Below, in pieces: positions 33,260-42,522 of a stretch of 64,000 nucleotides of DNA. Each line of letters starts with the position of its first letter. Position 1 is the first letter of the stretch. The stretch lies in assembly GCF_011762025.1 (NCBI RefSeq), contig NZ_JAASQR010000002.1:682001-746000 (forward strand), read 5' to 3'. The notes under the pieces are model-generated. The model did no database searches, had not been told where the DNA came from, and saw only the letters and a program-made list of their open reading frames with translations. The position numbers were made by a program, and so were the translations under genes. The stretch is from Sphingobium vermicomposti (GTDB taxonomy: Bacteria; Pseudomonadota; Alphaproteobacteria; Sphingomonadales; Sphingomonadaceae).

Positions 33260-34608
33260 CAATAGGCCTTGTGATGCACTACGACGCCAATGGTGGCGAA
33301 AATGATGCGCAGGTCGCGCCAGATCGACCATTGAGTCACATATTCCAGGTCGGACTGGAGGCGGTCGATCAGGTCCTGATGATGGTCGGTCGACCCACGA
33401 TGCCCACGCACCTGCGCCAGTCCGGTCATGCCCGGCTTTATGCAATGACGTTCCCAATAGCGTTCGTCGACCTCCCAATATAGGCTGTCACCCGCCTTCG
33501 CCGCCGCAGCGTGGGGGCGTGGCCCAACGATGCTCATGTCGCCGCGCAACACGTTGAATAGCTGTGGCAATTCATCGATGCTGGTGCGGCGCAGGAAGCG
33601 CCCTATGGCGGTTACCCGGTCATCATCGCGAGCGGTCAGGCGGTCGGCCTTGCTGTCGCTCGCCTCCACCCGCATCGACCGGAACTTGTAGATGTTGAAC
33701 GACCGGGCGTCCCGACCGATGCGCGGCTGCCTGAACAGGATGGGGCCTGGGCTGGTGAGCTTGATCGCGAGCGCGGCGGCGACCAGCAACGGCGACAGGG
33801 CAATCGTCGCGGCGGTGGCGACCACGATGTCAAAGATACGCTTGATGATCCGGTCGCGGAACTGGAACGGCCCTCCCGCCACGATGATGGTCGGCTGCCC
33901 GTCAAATTCATCCACCCGCGCCGGCGCAAAGCGCAACAATTCCGGCACGACGATTTCGCCACGGGCCGACAGCGACTTCAACGCTATTGACCACTCCGCC
34001 ATCCGCTCCATCGGGCAGGCGACGATGACACGCTCCGCCATGCCCACGGCGGCAGCCAGGCGCGCGGCCATGTCGGCATCATGCCGTTCGGGATGCAAAT
34101 TGGCGGCGTCGGCGTCGATCACCTCCATATGCGGGCGGGTCTCAATCTCTACGCCATCCATGATGACGGCGGTCAGATGCGGCACTTCACCCAGCAGGCG
34201 CGCGCCCAAACGGCTGATAGCGATGCGGACCAGCGCCACGCTCAACGCCGAAAATCCCAGCCCGGTGATGAAGGTCAGCCGCGAAAGCTGTTCCGCGATC
34301 TTGCCCAGATAGACGATCAGCAGCATCAGCAGCGCCGCCTGCGCCAGCGCCAGCAGCCCCCGGAAAATCCCGCGGCGGATATTGGCCAGCATGTGAATGC
34401 CATAGGCCCCGCCCTGCACCGCCAGCAGGATGTAAAGCGGCGCGATCATCGAAAACATGACCAGCCCATGCGGCTTGCCCGGCTCGCCCAGGAACGCGCC
34501 CAGCGCCAGGCGATTAGCCAGCAGGAAAGACAGGAACAGGCCCGCCAGGTCTCCCAGGAGACACAGGAGGTAAAGGCGCGCGCGCACTATTTCCTTGGAG
34601 ACTGTCAC
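33259..34608 (-). CDS. initiating undecaprenyl-phosphate sugar phosphotransferase
   Basis: This 449-residue polyprenyl glycosylphosphotransferase (WbaP/ExoY/EpsB class) has an N-terminal domain of four to five membrane segments, a middle Rossmann-like region, one re-entrant hydrophobic segment ('VVATAATIALSPLLVAAAL', about 265-285), then the bacterial sugar transferase core: 'SPGPILFRQPRIGRD', 'FNIYKFRSMR', 'RRTSIDELPQLFNVLRGDMS', 'GPRPH' and 'KPGMTGLAQV'. It links the first sugar phosphate to undecaprenyl phosphate, starting repeat-unit synthesis. It is the committed enzyme of this locus. Confidence 0.93.
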   Translation of the reverse strand: MTVSKEIVRARLYLLCLLGDLAGLFLSFLLANRLALGAFLGEPGKPHGLVMFSMIAPLYILLAVQGGAYGIHMLANIRRGIFRGLLALAQAALLMLLIVYLGKIAEQLSRLTFITGLGFSALSVALVRIAISRLGARLLGEVPHLTAVIMDGVEIETRPHMEVIDADAANLHPERHDADMAARLAAAVGMAERVIVACPMERMAEWSIALKSLSARGEIVVPELLRFAPARVDEFDGQPTIIVAGGPFQFRDRIIKRIFDIVVATAATIALSPLLVAAALAIKLTSPGPILFRQPRIGRDARSFNIYKFRSMRVEASDSKADRLTARDDDRVTAIGRFLRRTSIDELPQLFNVLRGDMSIVGPRPHAAAAKAGDSLYWEVDERYWERHCIKPGMTGLAQVRGHRGSTDHHQDLIDRLQSDLEYVTQWSIWRDLRIIFATIGVVVHHKAY

Positions 34609-34696
34609 TATCGTCCCTGAAAGCCATTAGCTGATCGACCCGTTGGCACCGGCCCGTGCGGGTTGCAAGCGTAGATGTCCCGCTGTGCCAGCCTTC

Positions 34697-36592
34697 TCAA
34701 AGGCCGAACAGCCGCCCCAGCGCCTTGTCCAGCATCAGTAATTGCCAGAGCAGGCGACCATGATCGGAAACGCCGGACTTGTGATCTGCCGCCACCTTGC
34801 CCAGCATCTTCGTATCGAACCAGCCGGTCTTCGCCAGCGCCGATCCGCCCGCAATCGCGCTCGCTTCCCCCGCCAATGGCCCGCGAAACCAATTGCTGAT
34901 GGGCGTCACGAACCCCATTTTCTGGCGGTAGAGGATGTCCTGCGGCAGATAAGGCTCCATCGCCTTTTTCAATATATATTTGCCGCTATTGCCCCGGATG
35001 CGCTGGGCAACCGGCAGGCGGGCGGCGAATTCCACCAGCCGGTGGTCGAGCAGCGGTTCACGCGCTTCCAGCCCCACAGCCATGCTCATGCGGTCGGTCT
35101 TGGTCAATATGTCGCCGGGCAACCAGATGCGGATGTCGGCATATTGCGCGCGGTCCAGTGCATCGCGCGCCGGGGCCTCCGCCATGGCGCGGATATAGCG
35201 ATCCTCGGCGCGATAGCCCGCCAGACGCGATCGCATATCCTGCCCAAACAGGCGTTGTCGCAGGGCGTAGGGCGTGACGCCGACCGAAGCCGCATAGGCC
35301 TCCCCACCTTCCCCCGCCAATTCAAGGAACGTCGATTTGGCGCGTAACGCGCGCGGTGCCCAGTCGGCCTTTGGATACCAGCGCCCCAGCGCGCTGAACA
35401 GCGGCTGGCGCACCGACGGCGGGATCAGCGCGCGAATGCGTTCCCCCTGCATCTGGAAACGATGACGGCGATAACCGGCAAAGGCTTCATCGGCGCCATC
35501 ACCCGACAGCGCCACCGTCACCTTCTCCCGCGCCAGCTCGCAAACACGGTAGGTGGGCAGCGCGGATGCGTCGGCAAAGGGTTCATCGAAATGGAATGCG
35601 AGCGTGTCGATCAGGCCATAATCGTCCGGGGACACTATGCGCTCGCGATGGTCGGTGGCGAACCGCCGCGCGATCCGGTCGGCATAGGCGGTCTCGTCCA
35701 ACGATGCGACGTCGAACCCGATCGTGCAGGTCTTGACCGCCTGGGTCGATGCCTCCGCCATCAGCGCAACGACGCTGCTGCTATCGACCCCACCGGACAG
35801 AAAAGCGCCCAGCGGCACGTCAGAGACCATGCGCGACCGCACCGCCTGCCGCATCAGCGCGACCAGTTCTTCCTCCAGCGCTTCGGGCTTCGCCTTGCTG
35901 CGTTCGGCAAAGCTCACGTCCCAATAACGTTGCGGTTGGGGCATGGGCCGCCCACGCACCATGCGAAGCGTCTGCCCCGCGCCCAGCTTGCGCACTCCGG
36001 CGACCAGGCAGGCGTCGCCGGGGACATAGCCATAGGCCATATAATCCTCCACCGCCGACAGGTCAGGCGCCCGCCGCAGCAAAGGATGAGCCAACAGCGC
36101 CTTGAGTTCCGAACCGAATATCAGGCTGCCGTCCGACAGCAGCGCATAATGGAGCGGCTTGACCCCCAGCCGATCGCGCACCAGCCACAATGCCTGCGCC
36201 CGCGCATCGAACAGGGCAAAGGCGAACATGCCGTTGAACCGCTCGACACAGGCCTCGCCCCATTGGCGATAGCCGTGCAGGATGACTTCGGTATCGCTGT
36301 CTGTTCGGAATATGTGCCCCTTTGCCTCCAACTCGGCGCGGACTTCGGCGAAATTATAGATCTCGCCGTTGAACGTAACCGCCAGGCTTTCATCCTCGGT
36401 CAGCATCGGCTGCGCGCCGCCGCCAAGGTCGATGATGGACAGGCGCACATGGCCCAGTCCGACACCGGGCGCGGTCCAGATACCGCTGCCGTCCGGGCCG
36501 CGATGGGGCATCACGTCCAGCATGGCGCGCACGCGCGCCGGGTCGACCGGCTTGGCCGTCTCTAGGTGAAAAATGCCCGCTATCCCGCACAT
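34697..36592 (-). CDS. XrtA-system amidotransferase (asparagine synthase family)
   Basis: This 631-residue enzyme has an N-terminal glutamine amidotransferase domain with nucleophile Cys2 ('MCGIAGIF', 'MPHRGPDGSG', 'TFNGEIYN') and a C-terminal synthetase with the PP-loop 'SGGVDSS' (266-272), 'ALSGDGADEAFAGY' and 'ILTKTDRMSM'. This subfamily is a standard member of exosortase-A/EPS loci and is thought to amidate a carboxyl group on the polymer or its lipid carrier, not to make free asparagine (established association, inferred substrate). Eleven bases separate it from xrtA. Confidence 0.9.
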   Translation of the reverse strand: MCGIAGIFHLETAKPVDPARVRAMLDVMPHRGPDGSGIWTAPGVGLGHVRLSIIDLGGGAQPMLTEDESLAVTFNGEIYNFAEVRAELEAKGHIFRTDSDTEVILHGYRQWGEACVERFNGMFAFALFDARAQALWLVRDRLGVKPLHYALLSDGSLIFGSELKALLAHPLLRRAPDLSAVEDYMAYGYVPGDACLVAGVRKLGAGQTLRMVRGRPMPQPQRYWDVSFAERSKAKPEALEEELVALMRQAVRSRMVSDVPLGAFLSGGVDSSSVVALMAEASTQAVKTCTIGFDVASLDETAYADRIARRFATDHRERIVSPDDYGLIDTLAFHFDEPFADASALPTYRVCELAREKVTVALSGDGADEAFAGYRRHRFQMQGERIRALIPPSVRQPLFSALGRWYPKADWAPRALRAKSTFLELAGEGGEAYAASVGVTPYALRQRLFGQDMRSRLAGYRAEDRYIRAMAEAPARDALDRAQYADIRIWLPGDILTKTDRMSMAVGLEAREPLLDHRLVEFAARLPVAQRIRGNSGKYILKKAMEPYLPQDILYRQKMGFVTPISNWFRGPLAGEASAIAGGSALAKTGWFDTKMLGKVAADHKSGVSDHGRLLWQLLMLDKALGRLFGL

Positions 36593-36603
36593 GCGAACTG
36601 GCC

Positions 36604-38139
36604 TTAGCGAATGCCGAGGCTTTGGTCAGCCAATTCCTTCACATCACCCAGATCGGACAGGAATTGCGCAATGGTGGCGTCGGCGGGCATGCCCTGCCCC
36701 ACTTCGGCGGAAACCAAAATGGCAACCGCGCGCTGGTCGCCGCCCAACATCCGGGCCTTCATCGTCGCCAGTTTGACGCGCGGCGCGCTGCCGATCAGCG
36801 CGCCGTCGCCAACCCTGTAAAAGCTTACCACATGTCGGATCACCGGGCCGGGTGCTGTGATCTGTTCTCCGCGCGCATCGGCGGGAGCCTTGGCGGGCGA
36901 AGACCATGTCCAACCCTGATCAGGATCGGCTGCGCCCTGCGCAAAGCCGACAAGCTCGCGCCCTTCGTCCTGCCGGGCGAAACTGGCGATGGCCAGGTCG
37001 ACCGTCTGGCCGTCAGCTTTGCGGTAGCGGGCGGTGACCAAGTGATCGGCCCCATCGAAACGCGGTTTCCACGGATAGCGCGCGGGTTCGCTTGAGAGGC
37101 TCCATCCCTTTACCACCGGCAAGGCGGGCGCGCCCGGCAACGGTTCGCTGGCCGCCGCGCTGACCGCAAGCCACAGCGGCGCGGCAAGGATCAGGCCCAG
37201 CGCAATGAGTGTCGCAGCCATAGCGGACACCACCCCAGTGGCGGGATGGCCCAGCCGTTCGGGATCGAACCAGGGGTCGCCGGGCTTTCGGTCGAAAAAC
37301 GGCCATGCTGCGGCCATCACGATGATCATGACGATCGCAAAGAAAACCCAGCCATACAGCACATGGTCAAAGCCTGCGGCGGCGTCGATGCTGGTAAAAT
37401 GAGCGACAAGGATGGTCGCATAGGCCCGAACCCCGTTAGCCAGCACCGACAGCGACAATGCGCCGGTAATGAACAGGATACGCCGGGTCCAGCGGGTGAA
37501 ACAGACGTTGCACACCAACGCGCCATAGGCGGTCATCGCAATGACGAACTTCGCCCCGGAACAGGCCTCCGCCACTTCGAAATAGCCGGTGGGCGTGGTG
37601 ATGAAGATGCCGTCCATATGGGCGGGCACGCCCGACAGGCTGAGGAAGAACATGCACAGGCGCGCCGTCACTATCTGCAACGGCGCGACAATCTCTTCGC
37701 CAAAAGGCACCATGAAAAATGCGTAGAACAGCGGAAAGAGCAGCGCGCGCGAAACCGCCGGACCCAGCAGCGTCAACACCGCCCCCTGCATCATCAGGAT
37801 CAGCGCAACATGACGAAACAGCGCAACCCCTGCCGCCGCGCCCAGCAGCCAGGCCAGCGCCCCCAACGCCAGCCAGATCAGCCCCGGCGTCCAGGCGACC
37901 GGCTGCATCCGGCGCAGGCCGGGCAAGCGCTGCTGCACCAGCCAGGCGATCAGGAACGGTATGAACAGGCAATGTTCGAATGTGGAGGCATTCCACCAGA
38001 TCGACACCATCCCGCCCGCGTCGCGATGGAACAGCGCCAGAATTGCCAGCCAGACAATAGCAACCGCAGCCAGATGCCCACGCCACCCCGAAAGATGAAG
38101 ACCTGAAAAACGGTGCAGGGAAAGCGCGCGTTCAGTCAT
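36604..38139 (-). CDS. xrtA: exosortase A fused to EpsI domain
   Basis: This 511-residue fusion has an N-terminal exosortase (about 1-320) with eight or so membrane segments and the sortase-like triad Cys193 ('VAEACSGAKF'), Arg238 ('NGVRAYA') and His259 ('GFDHVLYGW'). Residues about 335-505 form an EpsI domain, which in other loci is a separate gene. XrtA cleaves PEP-CTERM tails and attaches or releases substrates at the envelope; EpsI is an EPS-associated accessory of unknown mechanism. It overlaps the glycosyltransferase gene by four bases. All catalytic residues are present, so it should be active. Confidence 0.93.
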   Translation of the reverse strand: MTERALSLHRFSGLHLSGWRGHLAAVAIVWLAILALFHRDAGGMVSIWWNASTFEHCLFIPFLIAWLVQQRLPGLRRMQPVAWTPGLIWLALGALAWLLGAAAGVALFRHVALILMMQGAVLTLLGPAVSRALLFPLFYAFFMVPFGEEIVAPLQIVTARLCMFFLSLSGVPAHMDGIFITTPTGYFEVAEACSGAKFVIAMTAYGALVCNVCFTRWTRRILFITGALSLSVLANGVRAYATILVAHFTSIDAAAGFDHVLYGWVFFAIVMIIVMAAAWPFFDRKPGDPWFDPERLGHPATGVVSAMAATLIALGLILAAPLWLAVSAAASEPLPGAPALPVVKGWSLSSEPARYPWKPRFDGADHLVTARYRKADGQTVDLAIASFARQDEGRELVGFAQGAADPDQGWTWSSPAKAPADARGEQITAPGPVIRHVVSFYRVGDGALIGSAPRVKLATMKARMLGGDQRAVAILVSAEVGQGMPADATIAQFLSDLGDVKELADQSLGIR

Positions 38140-39362
38140 GCGGCGCGCGCATCATCTGCAGGCTGGCCAAACAGCATCGCGGGCAGGTCCTGCAACGTCG
38201 CCGACCAACGATAGCGCTGTTCCATCCGCACCCGCGCCGCCTGTCCCAGCCGCATTGCCGCGACCGGGTCCGCGATCAGCGACATGACTTTCGCCGCTTG
38301 TTCCGCAGGATCGTCCGCGATCAGCAGATGCGCGCCGTCGCTGGCGTCTATGCCTTCGGCGGCATCGGAGGATGCGACCACCGGCCGCGCCATGGCCATC
38401 GCCTCCAGCACCTTATTCTGAACGCCCCTCGCAATCGTCAGCGGCGCGACCACCACATCCGCCGCCGCCAGCCAGCCGCGTACATCGGGCACGGATCCTG
38501 TCACTGTGACACCGGGCAGCTTGCCCAGCGCCTCCACCTGCGCCGTGGGCTTGCGGCCGACGATGGCGAAGCGCGCCTGCGGATAGCGCGCGCGAATGAT
38601 AGGGAAAGCGCCCCACGCGAACGCTTCCACCGCTTCGATGTTGGGGCGATAGTCCATCTGGCCAGTAAAGACGATCAGGGGGCCTTCGCCTCCCTCGACC
38701 GAAGAAAAGCTGGCCGCAGGATCGAAATAATCGAGCGCAACGCCGTTGTCGATCGCCCTCACCTGGCTTGGTGCCAGCCCGCTTGCCGCGCGAAACAGCT
38801 CCGCCTCCGCCTCGCTGACGAAAGCGCTGATGTCGGCGCGGGCGGCGGTGGCGCGCTCGAAATCCAGCAGCAGCCTGCCCTCGCGGCGGTGAACCCAGCT
38901 CATCGGACCTGCGCCTTGCGCGCCATAGGCGGCATATTTGGCGGAGTCGAAATCGACAAAGTCCATGACGAACCGAATGTCGGGCGACAGCAGCGGGACG
39001 AAATGCGCCATCTGGACCGAATAGGCGAAGACGGCGCTGATCGGTCGTTCACGCAGCACTTGGCCGACCCAGCGATGCAGCCCCGGATGATCGAACAGCG
39101 ACACCAGCATGGGCTGCCGCCGGGCAAGACCGCACAGGCCAGCGGCGACACGCCATCGGTCACGCGGCAACACGCACTGGCTGGCGGTCAACGCTGCCAT
39201 ATCGGCGGCAAAGCCCATGTCGCGCTCATCATCGGCGAAGCAGCCGACATGAACCGGCGCGACTTCCGCGATCCGCTGAAGCATGTGATAGGACCGGATT
39301 TTGTCCCCTCGGTCGGGCGGATAGGGAATACGGTGGCACAGGAACAGGACTTCGCCGCTCAT
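38136..39362 (-). CDS. XrtA-associated glycosyltransferase (TIGR03087-like)
   Basis: This 408-residue GT-B glycosyltransferase is of the type always seen with exosortase A: N-terminal 'VLFLCHRIPYPPDRGDKIRS', middle 'FVMDFVDFDSAKYAAYG', and C-terminal 'LIVFTGQMDYRPNIEAVEAF', 'VGRKPTAQVEALG' and 'GVQNKVLEAMAMARPVVAS'. ATG at 39362 overlaps the FemAB stop as ATGA; the open frame 21 codons upstream is not used. It acts in repeat-unit assembly. Confidence 0.92.
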   Translation of the reverse strand: MSGEVLFLCHRIPYPPDRGDKIRSYHMLQRIAEVAPVHVGCFADDERDMGFAADMAALTASQCVLPRDRWRVAAGLCGLARRQPMLVSLFDHPGLHRWVGQVLRERPISAVFAYSVQMAHFVPLLSPDIRFVMDFVDFDSAKYAAYGAQGAGPMSWVHRREGRLLLDFERATAARADISAFVSEAEAELFRAASGLAPSQVRAIDNGVALDYFDPAASFSSVEGGEGPLIVFTGQMDYRPNIEAVEAFAWGAFPIIRARYPQARFAIVGRKPTAQVEALGKLPGVTVTGSVPDVRGWLAAADVVVAPLTIARGVQNKVLEAMAMARPVVASSDAAEGIDASDGAHLLIADDPAEQAAKVMSLIADPVAAMRLGQAARVRMEQRYRWSATLQDLPAMLFGQPADDARAA

Positions 39363-40417
39363 CCCAGCCCCCGCGCGATCCAGGGACCAATCAGGTTGGC
39401 GATCGGCAGCGGCAGCTTCTTCCAATATTCCACCCGCCGTTGATAGGCTGGGCTATTGGGATTGATGTCGCGCCGTTCGCCCCCCGCCGACCAGCTGTGA
39501 TAGGCGAGCGGGACCGGATCAAAGCCGAAGCTCTTCTTCCACGCCGCCTGACCGCTGCCTGTCTTGGACCGGCCAAAATCGAAGGTCGTCATGCCCCGCG
39601 TCCGGCCATGGCCCATCAGGCGGTAATACATCAGCTCGTTGGACCGCAGCCGCCGGGCGTCGGCGACGCCGCCACCCCAGAACGGCATGACCCGTCCGCG
39701 ATGGTAGAGCGTCAAAACCGCGGATACCGGACGGTCCCCTTCATAAATGACCAGCATGTCAGCATCGTCGCCAAACTGGTCCAAAACCTCGCGGAACAGG
39801 CGCGCGGGGAATACCGGCGTGCCCAGATTGCGGACACTTTCAGAGAAAACGCGATAATGGTCCCGGATCAGCCGCTTGGTCCGCCCGGTCTCCATACGCA
39901 GCGCCGGGTTGGCGAGCGCCTTGCGCAATTCGGCCCGATGCTTGCGCGGAATGGAGAGCAGTTCGGCCTCATCATCGACCGCGATTGGGCGGGAAAAGCC
40001 CAGATGGCTCCCTTCATGCCGTACCCACTCATCCGACGGAGCAGCCCCTCCACGCAATTCGACCGACCCCACCCCCCGGCGCGCTAGGTCCTGCGCCGCA
40101 GCGCCCAGCGCTTGGGCTGCGCGCAGATCTTCCGCCAGAACGCCGCCATCCACCGCAAAGCCAGAGGACACGAACGCCTGACCGAACAGCCGGCTCTTCA
40201 TATGAGTGAGGGGGAGAAGCCCCCTGATCTTCCCGGATGGAGCAACCGCCGCCAGCATATGCGCCGGGTTGCCGGTCGCGCTGGCGATGGCGTTCAGCCA
40301 AGCGGGACGATGGAATGGCGTGCCGTCCGCCCTGCCCATCACAAATTCGTCGGCGGCCTGCGCCTGAACCGGATCGCGAAGGTTCAGCGTAGTAACGGCC
40401 AGATCGGCGGCGATCAT
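39359..40417 (-). CDS. XrtA-associated FemAB/GNAT-type protein
   Basis: This 352-residue member of the exosortase-A FemAB-related family has two GNAT-like halves: the first around 'GKIRGLLPLTHMKSRLFG' and the second around 'VIYEGDRPVSAVLTLYHRGR' with 'FDFGRSKTGSGQAAWKKSFGF'. FemAB relatives transfer aminoacyl groups from tRNA; here an acyl or aminoacyl transfer onto the polysaccharide or its carrier is likely but unproven. Its stop overlaps the glycosyltransferase start and its start overlaps the deacetylase stop by four bases. Confidence 0.9.
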   Translation of the reverse strand: MIAADLAVTTLNLRDPVQAQAADEFVMGRADGTPFHRPAWLNAIASATGNPAHMLAAVAPSGKIRGLLPLTHMKSRLFGQAFVSSGFAVDGGVLAEDLRAAQALGAAAQDLARRGVGSVELRGGAAPSDEWVRHEGSHLGFSRPIAVDDEAELLSIPRKHRAELRKALANPALRMETGRTKRLIRDHYRVFSESVRNLGTPVFPARLFREVLDQFGDDADMLVIYEGDRPVSAVLTLYHRGRVMPFWGGGVADARRLRSNELMYYRLMGHGRTRGMTTFDFGRSKTGSGQAAWKKSFGFDPVPLAYHSWSAGGERRDINPNSPAYQRRVEYWKKLPLPIANLIGPWIARGLG

Positions 40418-41262
40418 GTCGTGCGCCCTGCTTCCTGAGGCAGCAGCGCATCCACCCGCGTCCAGGCAAAATCGCGGGTCAACCGCCGCAGCTTGTCGGC
40501 CATCACCGGAATATTGGTATAGTGGCGGATGCGCGACCGCAGCGGCGCGCCGGTGATCCGGGGCTGATCCACGTCAATTTCCCAAGGGTGGAAATAGATG
40601 ATGGCGGGCCGCTGCTCCTGCCGATTGACCTGACCGATCGCCCAGCGGGAAAAGGCATAGGGCAACAGCCGGAAAAAACCTCCGCCGCCAGCCGCCAGCC
40701 GATGTCGGCCCAAGACAGCCGTCGTCACCGGCAATTCGACCAGAGGGGACCCCGGCACCGGATTCCACGCAAAGCGCGGCGATTCGGGCCAGCCATAATG
40801 GTCATGCCGGATCGGCGCGACGCTGCTGGAATAGGCATAGCCTTCCTCCGCCAATATGATGTGCGCCCATGGCGTCCGCTGGTCGATGGAAAAGCTGGGC
40901 GCGCGATAGCCTGTGACAGCCTGCCCGCTGGCGTCTTCCAACAACGCGCGCGACCGGCGCAAATCGGCGCGAAACTCTTCGGGGGATAGAGTGAAAACCC
41001 GCGCATGGTCGTAACCATGGCTCGCCACCTCATGCCCAGCCGCCGCAATACGCTCCATCAGCGCGGGATAGCGTTCCGCCACCCAGCCTAACGTGAAGAA
41101 AGTCGCGTTGACCCCGGCTTGCGCAAACAGGTCGAGCACCGCATCGGTATTGCGTTCCACCCGATGGGGCAGCCCGGCCCAATCGTCGCGCCGGATCGTC
41201 CGCTCAAAAGCGCCGACGTGGAACCAATCCTCGACATCGACCGAAAGGGCATTCTGCATCAT
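40414..41262 (-). CDS. XrtA-associated polysaccharide deacetylase (NodB domain, CE4)
   Basis: This 282-residue CE4 deacetylase of the DUF3473-containing exosortase-A subfamily has metal-binding Asp in 'LSVDVEDWFHV', the His pair in 'HEVASHGYDHARV', 'YRAPSFSI' and the C-terminal extension 'PAIIYFHPWEIDVDQPR'. No signal peptide is visible, consistent with that subfamily. It removes acetyl groups from amino sugars of the polymer. ATG at 41262 (or 41259) is chosen because the open frame further up runs into the ATPase gene. Confidence 0.92.
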   Translation of the reverse strand: MMQNALSVDVEDWFHVGAFERTIRRDDWAGLPHRVERNTDAVLDLFAQAGVNATFFTLGWVAERYPALMERIAAAGHEVASHGYDHARVFTLSPEEFRADLRRSRALLEDASGQAVTGYRAPSFSIDQRTPWAHIILAEEGYAYSSSVAPIRHDHYGWPESPRFAWNPVPGSPLVELPVTTAVLGRHRLAAGGGGFFRLLPYAFSRWAIGQVNRQEQRPAIIYFHPWEIDVDQPRITGAPLRSRIRHYTNIPVMADKLRRLTRDFAWTRVDALLPQEAGRTT

Positions 41263-41276
41263 CGTGATATAACAGA

Positions 41277-42500
41277 TCAGGCCGCCGCGCTGTGCTGCGG
41301 ATCGCCCATGCGCTGTTCGCGCTCCACCCATTCCACCAGCAGCGTCAAGACGCGGCGCAGCGCCGTATCCTGCTCACCAACGCGGAATTCCAGCGACGAC
41401 AGCCGCTCTTCGATCAGGGTGAAACAATCCTTCAACGCTTCGGGATCTACGGCCTGAATCTCCGCCTGCCCCGCGCGAAGCCGGTTCAGTTCGGCCCGCA
41501 GCGTCGCGATCTCATCCGTCAGCGTGACCGATGGTTCCGGCTGGCGAGCGCGCAACGCCTCGACCTCCGCCCTCAGCGCGACGGCTTCATTCGCCTCCAC
41601 CGCCTTTTGCGGCGGGGCCGGAGCCGGCGTCACATCATCCTCTTCGACACAGTCGAGCACCGACGGGCGCACCGGCTCCATCGCGGCATCGCTGTCCGCG
41701 CCCATATCGGCCACGACCGCAGCCACCGCCTCGGCATCGATTTCCGACAGCTGGTCAAGCGCGCCCAGCAGCAGCACGCGGCTGGCCAGCACGTTGACCC
41801 GGCGCGGCACGCCGCCGGTCGCGGCATAGATGGCGGCAAAGGCATCCGGCGTGAAGGATGGATCACCGTTCCACCCGACCACCGACAGGCGGTGCAGGAT
41901 GTACGGCTCAACCTCGCTCTCCATCATCGGTTCCAGATGATGGGTCGCGATGACGCGCTGGCGCAGCTGCTCCAGATGGGGAGATTTCATAAGGTCGCGA
42001 AATTCCGGCTGGCCCAGCAGGAATATCTGCAGCAACGAATGACCGCCCAGCTGGAAATTGGACAGCATCCGCAGTTCCTCGATCGCGGAAACGGACAGGT
42101 TCTGCGCCTCGTCCACGATCAGCAGCGACCGACGGCCTGCCCGCGCCTGCGCATGGAGGTAGGATTCGACCTGGCGCAGGATCTGCGCCTTGGGCATGCC
42201 ATCGACCGGCAGGCCAAAGCTCTGCGCCGTCAGTCGCAGCATGTCGTCGCCGCCGACCTGCGTCGACACAATCTTGACGGCGGTCAGCCGCGCTGGGTCG
42301 ATCGTCGCCATCAGGTGCCCGACCAGCGTCGTCTTGCCCGCGCCGATGTCGCCGGTGATGACGATGAAGCCTTCACCCTGCGCCAGCCCATAACCCAGAT
42401 AGGACAGCGCCTTGCGATGCGTCGCGCTTTCAAAATAGAAATGCGGGTCCGGCGTCAGCTGGAAGGGGCGGCCCTCAAATCCGTAGAATTGATCGTACAT
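41277..42500 (-). CDS. XrtA-system AAA ATPase (ExeA/GspA-like)
   Basis: This 407-residue ATPase has Walker A 'GDIGAGKTT' (50-58), Walker B 'LLIVDEAQNL' (126-135) and sensor motifs, in an ExeA-like domain to about 270. A C-terminal tail is rich in Ala/Glu with coiled-coil character ('VALRAEVEALRA', 'DEIATLRAELNRLRAGQ', about 320-395). In XrtA loci this ATPase is believed to energise export or assembly of the polymer. No signal or membrane segment. Fifteen bases separate it from the deacetylase. Confidence 0.9.
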   Translation of the reverse strand: MYDQFYGFEGRPFQLTPDPHFYFESATHRKALSYLGYGLAQGEGFIVITGDIGAGKTTLVGHLMATIDPARLTAVKIVSTQVGGDDMLRLTAQSFGLPVDGMPKAQILRQVESYLHAQARAGRRSLLIVDEAQNLSVSAIEELRMLSNFQLGGHSLLQIFLLGQPEFRDLMKSPHLEQLRQRVIATHHLEPMMESEVEPYILHRLSVVGWNGDPSFTPDAFAAIYAATGGVPRRVNVLASRVLLLGALDQLSEIDAEAVAAVVADMGADSDAAMEPVRPSVLDCVEEDDVTPAPAPPQKAVEANEAVALRAEVEALRARQPEPSVTLTDEIATLRAELNRLRAGQAEIQAVDPEALKDCFTLIEERLSSLEFRVGEQDTALRRVLTLLVEWVEREQRMGDPQHSAAA

Positions 42501-42522
42501 TCGTCGTCTCCACCCGGCCGGG

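Noticed and set aside
35462-36565. 367-codon rightward frame opposite the amidotransferase
   Set aside because: Antisense to a conserved 631-residue enzyme; no domain recognised.
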